A stretch of 5,234 nucleotides of DNA from Gemmatimonadota bacterium. GTDB taxonomy: Bacteria; Gemmatimonadota; Gemmatimonadetes; Longimicrobiales; Longimicrobiaceae. Shown here in pieces: positions 1 to 5,234 of the stretch (positions are counted from its first letter, which is position 1; each line of letters starts with the position of its first letter). Location: positions 1-5,234 of the forward strand of contig JAHWJJ010000351.1 of the NCBI GenBank assembly GCA_019348475.1, written 5' to 3'. The notes under the pieces are model-generated. The model had not been told where the DNA came from and searched no databases. It saw only the letters and a program-made list of their open reading frames with translations. The position numbers and the translations under genes are program-made.

Positions 1-88
1 TTCACCCGTTCACCCGTTCACCCGTTCACCCCTTCACCCCTTCACCCCTTCACCCCTTCACCCCTTCACCCCTTCACCCCTTCACCGC
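1..88. repeat. Tandem octamer array TTCACCC(G/C), first copy
   Basis: Head-to-tail 8-bp units: three TTCACCCG units (1-24), then seven TTCACCCC units (25-80), then one degenerate unit TTCACCGC (81-88). The array starts at the window edge, so its true length is unknown. It ends 20 bp before the hrpB start codon and therefore occupies most of the visible leader or promoter region of that gene. The same repeat, with the same G-type then C-type order, recurs at 3706-3751. On the minus strand each unit contains TGA. Because 8 is not a multiple of 3, three consecutive units close all three minus-strand frames. Confidence 0.95.
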
Positions 89-108
89 CCCCGCGACCTT
101 CCAACCGC

Positions 109-2613
109 ATGCCCACCCTCCCCCTCGAATCCGCGCTCCCGGAGCTGAGGGCCGCGCTCGCGGAGGCCGGCGCGGCGGTGCTGCAGGCCCCGCCCGGCGC
201 GGGAAAGACGACGCGCGTGCCGCTGGCGCTGCTGGGGGAGGCGTGGCTGGCGGGGAGGCGCATCGTGATGCTGGAGCCGCGGCGGCTGGCGGCGCGCGCG
301 GCGGCGCGGCACATGGCGCGGCTGCTGGGCGAGGAGGTCGGCCAGACGGTGGGGTACCGGGTGCGGATGGACACGCGCGTGGGCCCCGCGACCCGCATCG
401 AGGTCGTCACCGAAGGCGTGCTGACGCGCATGCTGCAGAGCGACCCGGCCCTGGACGGGGTCGGCGTCGTCATCTTCGACGAGTTCCACGAGCGCAGCCT
501 GCACGCGGACCTGGGGCTCGCGCTCACCCTCCAGTCGCGCGGCGTGCTCCGCGAAGACCTGCGCGTCCTGGTGATGAGCGCCACGCTGGAGGGCGCCCCC
601 ATCGCCGCGCTGCTGGGGGATGCGCCCGTGGTGACCAGCCACGGCCGCGGGTTTCCGGTGGAGGTCCGCTACCTGGCCGACCGCGTGGACGGGCGGATGG
701 AGGCAGCCGTGGCGCGCACCGTCCGGCAGGCGGTGGACGCGTCGGAGGGGGACGTGCTCGTCTTTCTCCCCGGCGCGGGGGAGATCCACCGCGTGCAAGA
801 GATGCTGAACGACGGTGAGCTGCCGCCGGAGTTCCGGGTGATGCCGCTGTACGGCAACCTTCCGCAGCAGGCGCAGGACGAGGCCATCGCGCCCAGCCCC
901 CCCGGCCGCCGCAAGATCGTCCTCTCCACCGCCATCGCGGAAACCAGCCTGACGATCGAAGGCGTGCGGGTGGTGGTGGATTCCGGGCTGATGCGCGTCC
1001 CCCGCTTCTCCCCCCGCACGGGGATGACGCGGCTGGACACGGTGACGGTGTCGCGCGCATCCTCGGAGCAGCGGTGCGGGCGCGCGGGCCGGGTGGCGCC
1101 GGGCGTGTGCTGGCGGATGTGGCCGGAGCACGCGCAGGCGGGGCTGGTCCCACACGGAACGCCTGAGATCCTGGACGCGGACCTGGCCCCGCTGGCGCTG
1201 GAACTGGCCGCCTGGGGAGTGGCCGATCCCGCGGAGCTGGCGTGGCTGGATCCGCCCCCCGCCGCCGCCTTCGCGCAGGCGCGCGAGCTCCTGGGGGAAC
1301 TGGGTGCGCTGAACGCGGCGGGAGGCGCCACGCCGCACGGGCGGCGGATGGCGGAGCTGCCCCTGCACCCGCGGCTGGGCCACATGCTCCTGCGGGGCGC
1401 GGAACTCGGGCTGGCCGGCGTTGCGTGTGACCTGGCCGCGCTCCTGGGCGAGCGCGACGTCTTTCGCCGCGGCGACGGGCAGCCGGACGCGGACCTGCGG
1501 CTGCGGCTGGAGGCGCTGCGCGACCTCGGCGCCGGCCGGCGGGTGCGCGGCCCCGCGGAGCCCGGCGCGCTGCGCCGCGTGCAGGCGGAATCGCGCGAGT
1601 GGCGCCGCCGCCTGGGCGTCCGCGGCGGCGGCGAGGCAGATTCGTCCGCCGCCGGACTCCTGCTCGCGCTGGCGTACCCGGACCGCATCGGCCAGCGGCG
1701 GCCGGGAAGGCCCGGGCGCTTTCTGCTGCGCAACGGCCGCGGCGCCGCCCTGGCGGAATCCGACGCGCTCGCCGCTTCCCCCTGGCTGGTCGCGGCGGAG
1801 CTGGACGGGCAGGGGCGCGAGAGCCGCGTCTACCTTGCCGCGCCGGTGCAGCAGGACGAGATCGAGCGCCACTTCGCCGAACAGATCGAAGGCGAAGAAG
1901 CCGTCGCCTGGGATGCGGAGGCGAAAGCGGTGCGGGCGCGGCGGCGGGAGCGGCTGGGGGCGCTGGTGCTGCGCGAGGGGCATCTGCCCGATCCCGATCC
2001 GGAGCGGATGGCGGCCGCGCTGCTGCAGGGGATCGCGGCCGAGGGGATCGGGGCGCTGGGGTGGAGCAGGGGCGCCGCGCAGCTGCGGGAGCGCATCGCC
2101 TTTCTCCATCGCCACGATCCGTCCTGGCCGGACGTATCCGACGCGGCGCTGGCGGAGACGCTGGCGGATTGGCTGGGGCCTTACGTCCACAGGATGACGC
2201 GGCTGGACGAGGTGCAGCGGATCGACCTGGCGGAGGTGCTGCTGGGGATGGTCGGCTGGGAGCGGCGGAGCGCGGTGGACGACCTGGCGCCGTCGCACCT
2301 GGAGGTGCCCAGCGGGTCGCGCATCCCCATCGACTACGCCGATCCGGAGGCGCCCGTGCTGGCGGCGCGGCTGCAGGAGCTGTTCGGGATGACGGAGACG
2401 CCGCGGATCGCGGGCGGGCGAGTGCCGTTGACGATCCACCTGCTTTCTCCCGCGCGCCGCCCCGTGCAGGTGACGCGCGACCTGGCCAGCTTCTGGAAGA
2501 CCGGCTATTTCGAGGTGAAGAAGGATCTCAAGGGCCGCTATCCGAAGCACTACTGGCCCGACGACCCCGTCCAGGCGCAGGCGACCTCGCGCGTCCGCCC
2601 GCGGCCGGGTTGA
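109..2613 (+). CDS. hrpB: ATP-dependent helicase HrpB (DEAH-type)
   Basis: A complete 834-residue superfamily 2 DEAH/RHA-type helicase; the length is close to that of E. coli HrpB. It couples NTP hydrolysis to nucleic-acid (presumably RNA) remodelling in the cytoplasm; the physiological substrate of bacterial HrpB is not well established. Visible helicase motifs, in order: Walker A APPGAGKTT (27-35), DEFH motif II (124-127), SAT motif III (157-159), VFLPGAGEI (218-226), STAIAETSLTIEG (273-285), and QRCGRAGR motif VI (321-328). The C-terminal region has the HrpB-specific domain (about 725-834), with APSHLEVPSG, FWKTGYFEVKKDLKGRYP and YWPDDP near residue 816. This distinguishes it from HrpA. 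ATG at 109 is the first in-frame start after the octamer array and places Walker A at the usual distance from the N-terminus. No convincing Shine-Dalgarno precedes it. All catalytic motifs look intact, so it should be functional. The downstream spacer is about 137 bp. Confidence 0.97.
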   Translation: MPTLPLESALPELRAALAEAGAAVLQAPPGAGKTTRVPLALLGEAWLAGRRIVMLEPRRLAARAAARHMARLLGEEVGQTVGYRVRMDTRVGPATRIEVVTEGVLTRMLQSDPALDGVGVVIFDEFHERSLHADLGLALTLQSRGVLREDLRVLVMSATLEGAPIAALLGDAPVVTSHGRGFPVEVRYLADRVDGRMEAAVARTVRQAVDASEGDVLVFLPGAGEIHRVQEMLNDGELPPEFRVMPLYGNLPQQAQDEAIAPSPPGRRKIVLSTAIAETSLTIEGVRVVVDSGLMRVPRFSPRTGMTRLDTVTVSRASSEQRCGRAGRVAPGVCWRMWPEHAQAGLVPHGTPEILDADLAPLALELAAWGVADPAELAWLDPPPAAAFAQARELLGELGALNAAGGATPHGRRMAELPLHPRLGHMLLRGAELGLAGVACDLAALLGERDVFRRGDGQPDADLRLRLEALRDLGAGRRVRGPAEPGALRRVQAESREWRRRLGVRGGGEADSSAAGLLLALAYPDRIGQRRPGRPGRFLLRNGRGAALAESDALAASPWLVAAELDGQGRESRVYLAAPVQQDEIERHFAEQIEGEEAVAWDAEAKAVRARRRERLGALVLREGHLPDPDPERMAAALLQGIAAEGIGALGWSRGAAQLRERIAFLHRHDPSWPDVSDAALAETLADWLGPYVHRMTRLDEVQRIDLAEVLLGMVGWERRSAVDDLAPSHLEVPSGSRIPIDYADPEAPVLAARLQELFGMTETPRIAGGRVPLTIHLLSPARRPVQVTRDLASFWKTGYFEVKKDLKGRYPKHYWPDDPVQAQATSRVRPRPG

Positions 2614-2750
2614 GCCCACGCGCCGCGGCCCTTCCGACGCGCGCGGCCGCTCACCTTCACCATTTCTGTGCATGCGCCGGCTGCATAGATTGCGTCGGCC
2701 GGACTGAGCGCCTACATCCACAGCTGGTCGCGGTCCCGCCGGGGCTGCAC

Positions 2751-3104
2751 GTGAACGACGTCACGAGCACCGTCGCGTGGTCGCCCGACGGCACGTGCGC
2801 GTGGCCCGCCGGCACCACGGCGTCGGTCGGACGCAGCTACGAGTGGCTGGGGTGGACGGGGTGGTCCCTGGGCGCCTACACATGGTCGTACGGCTACGGC
2901 TGCGACAAGGTGTACAACGGGTCGACGGTGCACTTCGTCAACGGCGTCTTCTGCGCATTCCTGACCACGAACACGTATTACGAGCCGGCCCGGGTCGAAG
3001 GGCTCGCCGACAGCCGCGCCGCCTTCTTCTGGTCCAACCGGAAGGACGGCACGTGCGCGTTCATGCTGTCGGACAATCGGCGGTACGGACACGGCACGCC
3101 TTGA
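2751..3104 (+). CDS. Unrecognised small aromatic- and cysteine-containing protein, possibly 5'-truncated
   Basis: I do not recognise this protein. From GTG 2751 it has 117 residues, with no membrane segment and no signal peptide. It is rich in Trp, Tyr, Gly, Thr and Ser, with four cysteines (16, 51, 68, 102). Two segments resemble each other: WSPDGTCAW (10-18) and WSNRKDGTCAF (94-104). A third related piece, VFCAFLTTN, lies at 66-74. This suggests a short repeat fold, perhaps with disulfides. Support for coding: third codon positions are almost all G or C throughout, and the composition is unlike the usual Arg/Pro/Ala-rich shadow frames. GTG 2751 is the first possible start after hrpB in this frame, but the G/C third-position bias begins near 2721 and no good ribosome site precedes 2751. 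The true start may therefore be lost, leaving a gene remnant. The stop overlaps a possible TTG start of the next ORF at 3101. A secreted or surface protein that has lost its leader is one possibility; that is speculation. Confidence 0.5.
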   Translation: MNDVTSTVAWSPDGTCAWPAGTTASVGRSYEWLGWTGWSLGAYTWSYGYGCDKVYNGSTVHFVNGVFCAFLTTNTYYEPARVEGLADSRAAFFWSNRKDGTCAFMLSDNRRYGHGTP

Positions 3105-3121
3105 GCGCGGATCGGGGGAGC

Positions 3122-3127
3122 GGGGGA
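3122..3127 (+). promoter_or_regulatory. Purine-rich ribosome binding site of the small membrane protein
   Basis: GGGGGA lies a few bases before GTG 3131, with a further GGGGAG at 3115-3120. This favours GTG 3131 over the alternative in-frame TTG at 3101, which has no such element in front of it. Confidence 0.5.
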
Positions 3128-3130
3128 ACC

Positions 3131-3421
3131 GTGGCGGGCGCCGCGCCCGGCGCCGGGGGCGGGGCCGTCCGGGCGGCGTTTCTGCTGGCCACCGGCGTCG
3201 GCGTGTACGTGATGGCGGGGAGCACCGGATTCGTGGCCGTCCTGCTGGTTCCGGTGGCCATCACGGCGATCCCCCTGGTGGTGGACGGGCGTTCCACGCG
3301 GCGGACGGCCCGGCTTCTTGCGGCGGCCCTCCTCCTCGGCTGGGTTCTGGTTTCGATCGCCTCGGTCGGCCTGCTCTACCTGCCGAGCGTGCTGCTCATC
3401 GCCCTCTCGGCCACCCGGTAG
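3131..3421 (+). CDS. Small multi-pass membrane protein, function unknown
   Basis: A 96-residue hydrophobic protein. It has a Gly/Ala-rich N-terminus and hydrophobic stretches at about 15-30, 33-51, 62-80 and 81-93. A basic loop, DGRSTRRTAR (52-61), separates the two hydrophobic halves. This suggests two hairpins or up to four short membrane spans. No catalytic or binding motif is visible, so no function is assigned. The tail (GLLYLPSVLLIALSA) resembles the ends of small predicted membrane proteins common in high-GC bacteria; that is an impression from memory, not a search. GTG 3131 is chosen because of the GGGGGA just upstream. An alternative TTG at 3101 overlaps the stop of the preceding ORF (TTGA) and would add 10 residues. 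The small gap or overlap suggests co-transcription with 2751-3104. The gene ends 30 bp before the inverted-repeat element. Confidence 0.7.
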   Translation: MAGAAPGAGGGAVRAAFLLATGVGVYVMAGSTGFVAVLLVPVAITAIPLVVDGRSTRRTARLLAAALLLGWVLVSIASVGLLYLPSVLLIALSATR

Positions 3422-3483
3422 CGGCATCGCCGCGGCGCGCCCGCCGGCCAGTGAGCGGATAAATCCGCCGCTGAGAACGCGAC

Positions 3484-3524
3484 AAGCCCCGTCTCGGCTC
3501 GCTTGCGCTCGCCGAACGGGGCTT
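3484..3524. repeat. Left-arm hairpin of the intergenic element
   Basis: AAGCCCCGT (3484-3492) pairs perfectly with ACGGGGCTT (3516-3524). After one bulged C (3493), TCGGC (3494-3498) pairs with GCCGA (3511-3515), giving a 9+5 bp stem around a short GC-rich loop. It lies about 60 bp downstream of the membrane-protein stop and could stop or pause transcription or protect an mRNA end. It lacks a T-tract, so it is not a standard intrinsic terminator. Confidence 0.7.
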
Positions 3525-3609
3525 CAACCGCTCGCGTGGCCCGGTCCGCGCTCCATCCCGGTTCGTGGTGATGCCGGCAAGATCTTTCGTCGCGCGGTTA
3601 CGCAGGGTG

Positions 3610-3647
3610 AAGTCCGGTTTCGCGAGGAACGAGCGCAGACCGGGCTT
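3610..3647. repeat. Right-arm hairpin of the intergenic element
   Basis: AAGTCCGGT (3610-3618) pairs with ACCGGGCTT (3639-3647) over nine positions, including one G-T (G-U) wobble. It is the inverted counterpart of the hairpin at 3484-3524 and has almost the same stem ends (AAG...CTT) and length. One stem pair is C-G in one copy and G-C in the other, so the stem is kept although the bases changed. No T-tract follows on either strand. Confidence 0.65.
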
Positions 3648-3705
3648 ATCGCTGTCCCAGCAGCGGATTCATCCGCTCATCCACCGCGGGACGCGCATCC
3701 CCCCG

Positions 3706-3751
3706 TTCACCCGTTCACCCGTTCACCCGTTCACCCCTTCACCCCTTCACC
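3706..3751. repeat. Tandem octamer array TTCACCC(G/C), second copy
   Basis: Three TTCACCCG units (3706-3729), two TTCACCCC units (3730-3745) and a partial TTCACC (3746-3751). The last base of the partial unit is also the last base of the fbp stop codon (TAG on the minus strand, 3753-3751), so the array begins exactly where the fbp coding sequence ends. Downstream of fbp it supplies minus-strand TGA triplets in all three frames within about 24 bp. It begins 25 bp from the end of the inverted-repeat element. Confidence 0.95.
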
Positions 3752-4806
3752 TACACCCCCGCCGCCACCGCCTCGATCGAAACCGGCTCCACCGCCGCCC
3801 GGCCGCCGGCCAGGAACTGCTCCGCCAGCTCCACGTACTCGGTGGTGCCGATGTACAGCGGCGTGCGCTGGTGCAGCGAGTCGGGGATGATGTCGTTGAT
3901 GCGCCGCACCCCGTCCGACGCGCGGCCGCCCGCCTGCTCGGCGATCATGGCCAGGGGCGCCGCCTCGTAGAGAAGGCGCAGCTTGCCGTTCCTGTTCTTC
4001 ACGTCCGCCGGGTACATGAAGAATCCGCCGTACAGCAGGTTGCGGTGAAAGTCGGCGACCAGCGACCCAATGTACCGCGCGCTGAACGGCCTGGGAATGG
4101 TGCCGTCCATCCCCTTCAGGTAGTCGACCAGCTGCTGCTGCTCCGGCACCCACTTGCCGTAGTTCCCCTCGTTCACGCGGTAGATGCGCTGCCCCTTTTC
4201 CGGGATGCGGATGTTGGGGTGCGAGAGAAGGAACTCGCCGATGGAGGGCTCCAGCGTGAACCCGTGCACGCCGTTCCCCGTGGTGTAGACCAGCATCGTG
4301 GACGAGCCGTACACCACGTACCCGGCCGCCACCTGGCGAAACCCCGGCTGCAGGCAGTCCTCGGCGCAGCCGCGGGGGTGGTCGCTGATCTTGCGGTGCA
4401 CGCTGAAGATGGTGCCCACCGACACGTTGGCCTCGATGTTCGACGAGCCGTCCAGCGGGTCGAAGAGCACGCAGTACCGGCCGGTGGGAAAGCGGTCCGG
4501 GATGGGGATGAAGTCCGCCACCTCCTCCGACGCCATCCCGCACAGGTGCCCCGTGTGGTCCAGCGCCTTGAAGATCACCTCGTGGGCGTACTCGTCCAGC
4601 TTCTTCACCTCCTCGCCCTGCACGTTCACCTCGCCGGTGTAGCCCAGCACGTCGGCCAGCCCCGCGCGGCGCACCTCGCGCGCGATCATCTTGGCCGCGA
4701 AGGCGATGTCGTACATGATGTTGGAGAACGCCCCCGTGGCTTCGGGAAACTGGCGCTCCGCCTCGATGATGTGCCGCTCGATGGTGACGACGGACCTTGG
4801 GCTCAC
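3751..4806 (-). CDS. fbp: Fructose-1,6-bisphosphatase, class I
   Basis: A cytosolic, Mg-dependent enzyme that hydrolyses fructose 1,6-bisphosphate to fructose 6-phosphate and phosphate, the committed gluconeogenic step (also used in the Calvin cycle where present). The protein has 351 residues, slightly longer than E. coli Fbp, mainly through a short C-terminal tail. Class I hallmarks: the N-terminal [18 protein letters not shown] (8-25) and [14 protein letters not shown] region; SEE (93-95) and the metal-binding [14 protein letters not shown] (116-129); [20 protein letters not shown] (158-177); NEGNY (212-216) and [14 protein letters not shown] (244-257); and the family signature [12 protein letters not shown] (275-286), followed by EQAGG. 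GTG 4806 is chosen because it starts just before the conserved N-terminus, has GAGG five bases upstream, and forms a GTGA overlap with the upstream gene's stop. The longer open frame back to 5016 is Arg-rich shadow. Cysteines 147 and 151 sit in the loop before QPG. Expression is probably coupled to the upstream metallopeptidase-like gene. Confidence 0.97.
   Translation of the reverse strand: MSPRSVVTIERHIIEAERQFPEATGAFSNIMYDIAFAAKMIAREVRRAGLADVLGYTGEVNVQGEEVKKLDEYAHEVIFKALDHTGHLCGMASEEVADFIPIPDRFPTGRYCVLFDPLDGSSNIEANVSVGTIFSVHRKISDHPRGCAEDCLQPGFRQVAAGYVVYGSSTMLVYTTGNGVHGFTLEPSIGEFLLSHPNIRIPEKGQRIYRVNEGNYGKWVPEQQQLVDYLKGMDGTIPRPFSARYIGSLVADFHRNLLYGGFFMYPADVKNRNGKLRLLYEAAPLAMIAEQAGGRASDGVRRINDIIPDSLHQRTPLYIGTTEYVELAEQFLAGGRAAVEPVSIEAVAAGV
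4803..4806 (-). promoter_or_regulatory. GTGA stop/start overlap between the two minus-strand genes
   Basis: On the minus strand GTGA contains the GTG start of fbp (4806-4804) and the TGA stop of the upstream gene (4805-4803). A four-base overlap of this kind is a classic sign of translational coupling within one mRNA. Confidence 0.85.
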
Positions 4807-5219
4807 AATCGCCTCGGGGGTGCGGATTCTGGTTTTCGGGCGGCGTACTCGCGCTGCCGCGCGTAAGCGTCCCTCTCGAACGGGTTCTCGCGGTACCCGT
4901 GTCTCAACCACGCCGCGCCGTACTTCAGCGCGAACAGCGGGTCGTCCCTCCACTGCTCCACGTGCACCAGCTCGTGCACGATCAGCTCGTCCGTCAGCAG
5001 CGCGCCGGCGTTCCACAGGATGGTGCGCCCCAGCGTCACCGCGGCCGCCGGACGCCGGCTCCCCCCCATGAACATGCCGCCGATGGCCGGGATCAGCCGG
5101 TTGCGGCGGACCACCACCCCGGGCGGCACGGGGTGCGGCAGCTCCGCGTCGGGCACCCGCGCCCCAAGGACGCGGTCCGCCACCGCCGACAGCAGGCTCA
5201 CGGCTCCACCCTTCGCCAT
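4803..5219 (-). CDS. Small HExxH putative zinc metallopeptidase
   Basis: A 138-residue protein with HELVHVEQW at 82-90, giving the zinc-binding HExxH (His82, Glu83, His86). About 25 residues later comes [14 protein letters not shown] (108-121), where Glu115 or Asp117 could be the third ligand, as in gluzincin-type proteins with an NPxExEA-like segment. Before the motif lies a Gly/Arg/Pro-rich region with [10 protein letters not shown] (61-70), a strand-then-helix pattern seen ahead of HELxHVxQ helices in DUF4157-like and similar compact proteins. There is no clear signal peptide or membrane span, so a cytoplasmic location is likely. Peptidase activity and substrate are not known; the zincin-like fold is the only firm inference. 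ATG 5219 is preceded by GGGGGGAAG on the minus strand, which fits a ribosome site. The gene ends in a 4-bp overlap with fbp, so it is probably the upstream partner in that operon. Upstream promoter sequence lies mostly outside the window. Confidence 0.85.
   Translation of the reverse strand: MAKGGAVSLLSAVADRVLGARVPDAELPHPVPPGVVVRRNRLIPAIGGMFMGGSRRPAAAVTLGRTILWNAGALLTDELIVHELVHVEQWRDDPLFALKYGAAWLRHGYRENPFERDAYARQREYAARKPESAPPRRL
4812..4815 (-). promoter_or_regulatory. Ribosome binding site of fbp (GAGG)
   Basis: GAGG on the minus strand, five bases before GTG 4806 and inside the end of the upstream coding sequence. It supports this short fbp start over the open frame extending to 5016. Confidence 0.6.
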
Positions 5220-5222
5220 CCG

Positions 5223-5231
5223 CTTCCCCCC
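5223..5231 (-). promoter_or_regulatory. Purine-rich ribosome binding site of the metallopeptidase-like gene
   Basis: On the minus strand a run of G followed by AAG sits about four bases before ATG 5219 and supports that start. The rest of the leader is outside the window. Confidence 0.5.
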
Positions 5232-5234
5232 GGC

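Larger units (their letters stand above)
3451..3680. repeat. Inverted-repeat (REP/BIME- or MITE-like) intergenic element, about 230 bp
   Basis: The first 50 bases (3451-3500) match the reverse complement of the last 50 (3631-3680) at 40 of 50 positions without a gap; the outer 20 match at 17. Each end also contains its own palindrome: GCGGATAAATCCGC (3454-3467) and GCGGATTCATCCGC (3663-3676). Further in, each arm carries a hairpin (3484-3524 and 3610-3647), so the element looks like two copies of a roughly 72-nt palindromic unit facing each other around an 85-nt core (3525-3609). CCA immediately precedes (3448-3450) and follows (3681-3683) the element, which may be a 3-bp target duplication or chance. 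It encodes nothing. Paired REP units (BIMEs) and MITEs are the closest known classes; family membership cannot be tested without genome-wide copies. Confidence 0.75.
3422..3750. other. Convergent intergenic region without genes
   Basis: This 329-bp gap separates the end of the + strand membrane-protein gene from the end of the - strand fbp gene. It contains the inverted-repeat element (3451-3680), a 25-bp linker and the second octamer array. A + strand frame at 3318-3890 and one at 3565-4866 stay open here, but they are Arg/Pro/Ser-rich and run through the repeats, so I see no gene. No hairpin followed by a T-run is present. Confidence 0.8.

Noticed and set aside
2643..2650. GCGGCCGC palindrome after hrpB as a regulatory site
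   Set aside because: Short GC-only palindromes are common at this base composition and nothing else around it supports a function.
2651..2661. Possible single octamer unit (TTCACC) after hrpB
   Set aside because: Only one partial match without tandem copies; expected by chance.
82..2721. An 879-codon open frame on the minus strand opposite hrpB
   Set aside because: It is Arg/His/Pro/Gln-rich with no recognisable domain, and it lies antisense to a helicase with all motifs intact. Long antisense frames are expected where GC is very high and stops are rare.
1599..2750. Upstream extension of the small-protein frame into hrpB as one 501-codon gene
   Set aside because: The part inside hrpB is low-complexity Arg/Gly/Ala sequence in a shadow frame; only the portion after about 2721 has coding character.
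2712..3092. Minus-strand frame of 126 codons opposite the small orphan ORF
   Set aside because: Arg/Pro/Val-rich shadow composition. The plus frame has the better third-position bias and a more protein-like composition.
3484..3524. Standard intrinsic terminator for the membrane-protein gene
   Set aside because: The stem is strong, but neither side is followed by a T-run. It may still affect transcript ends, so it is listed as part of the repeat element.
3565..4866. Plus-strand frame of 433 codons opposite fbp
   Set aside because: It translates the octamer array and the antisense of a clear fbp gene; composition is His/Arg/Val-rich with no domain.
4807..5016. Longer N-terminus for Fbp starting at 5016
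   Set aside because: The extra 70 residues are Arg-rich and overlap the metallopeptidase-like gene out of frame. The conserved Fbp N-terminus begins just after GTG 4806.

Overview
The window is very GC-rich bacterial chromosome (roughly 70% by eye). Genes show strong G/C preference at third codon positions, two or three GTG starts, and weak or absent Shine-Dalgarno sequences on some genes. HrpB, class I fructose-1,6-bisphosphatase and dispersed TTCACCC(G/C) octamer arrays would fit a high-GC Gemmatimonadota (Longimicrobium-like) organism. That assignment is an inference from general impression, not from a marker gene. There are no rRNA or tRNA genes, no CRISPR array, and no transposase or phage gene.

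Layout. (1) 1-88: a tandem octamer array, cut by the window edge, ends about 20 bp before hrpB. (2) 109-2613 (+): a complete DEAH-type helicase, HrpB. (3) 2614-2750: a short spacer with no clear promoter or terminator. (4) 2751-3104 (+): an unrecognised small Trp/Tyr/Cys-containing protein, possibly the 3' part of a larger gene. (5) 3131-3421 (+): a small multi-pass membrane protein, probably co-transcribed with the previous ORF. (6) 3422-3750: a convergent intergenic region holding a roughly 230-bp inverted-repeat (REP/BIME- or MITE-like) element and a second octamer array that touches the fbp stop codon. (7) 3751-4806 (-): a complete class I fructose-1,6-bisphosphatase. (8) 4803-5219 (-): a small HExxH putative metallopeptidase that overlaps fbp by a 4-bp GTGA junction, so the two are almost certainly an operon read leftward.

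The genes do not form an obvious single pathway. HrpB is an RNA/nucleic-acid helicase of unsettled role, and Fbp is the irreversible gluconeogenic step. The metallopeptidase-like protein and the two small + strand proteins have no assigned function. The most notable content is non-coding. The intergenic element has 50-nt inverted ends (about 80% identical without gaps). Each arm carries its own hairpin, and the two hairpins differ by a compensated base pair. Two copies of the same octamer array, with the same G-type-then-C-type unit order, flank the central part of the window.
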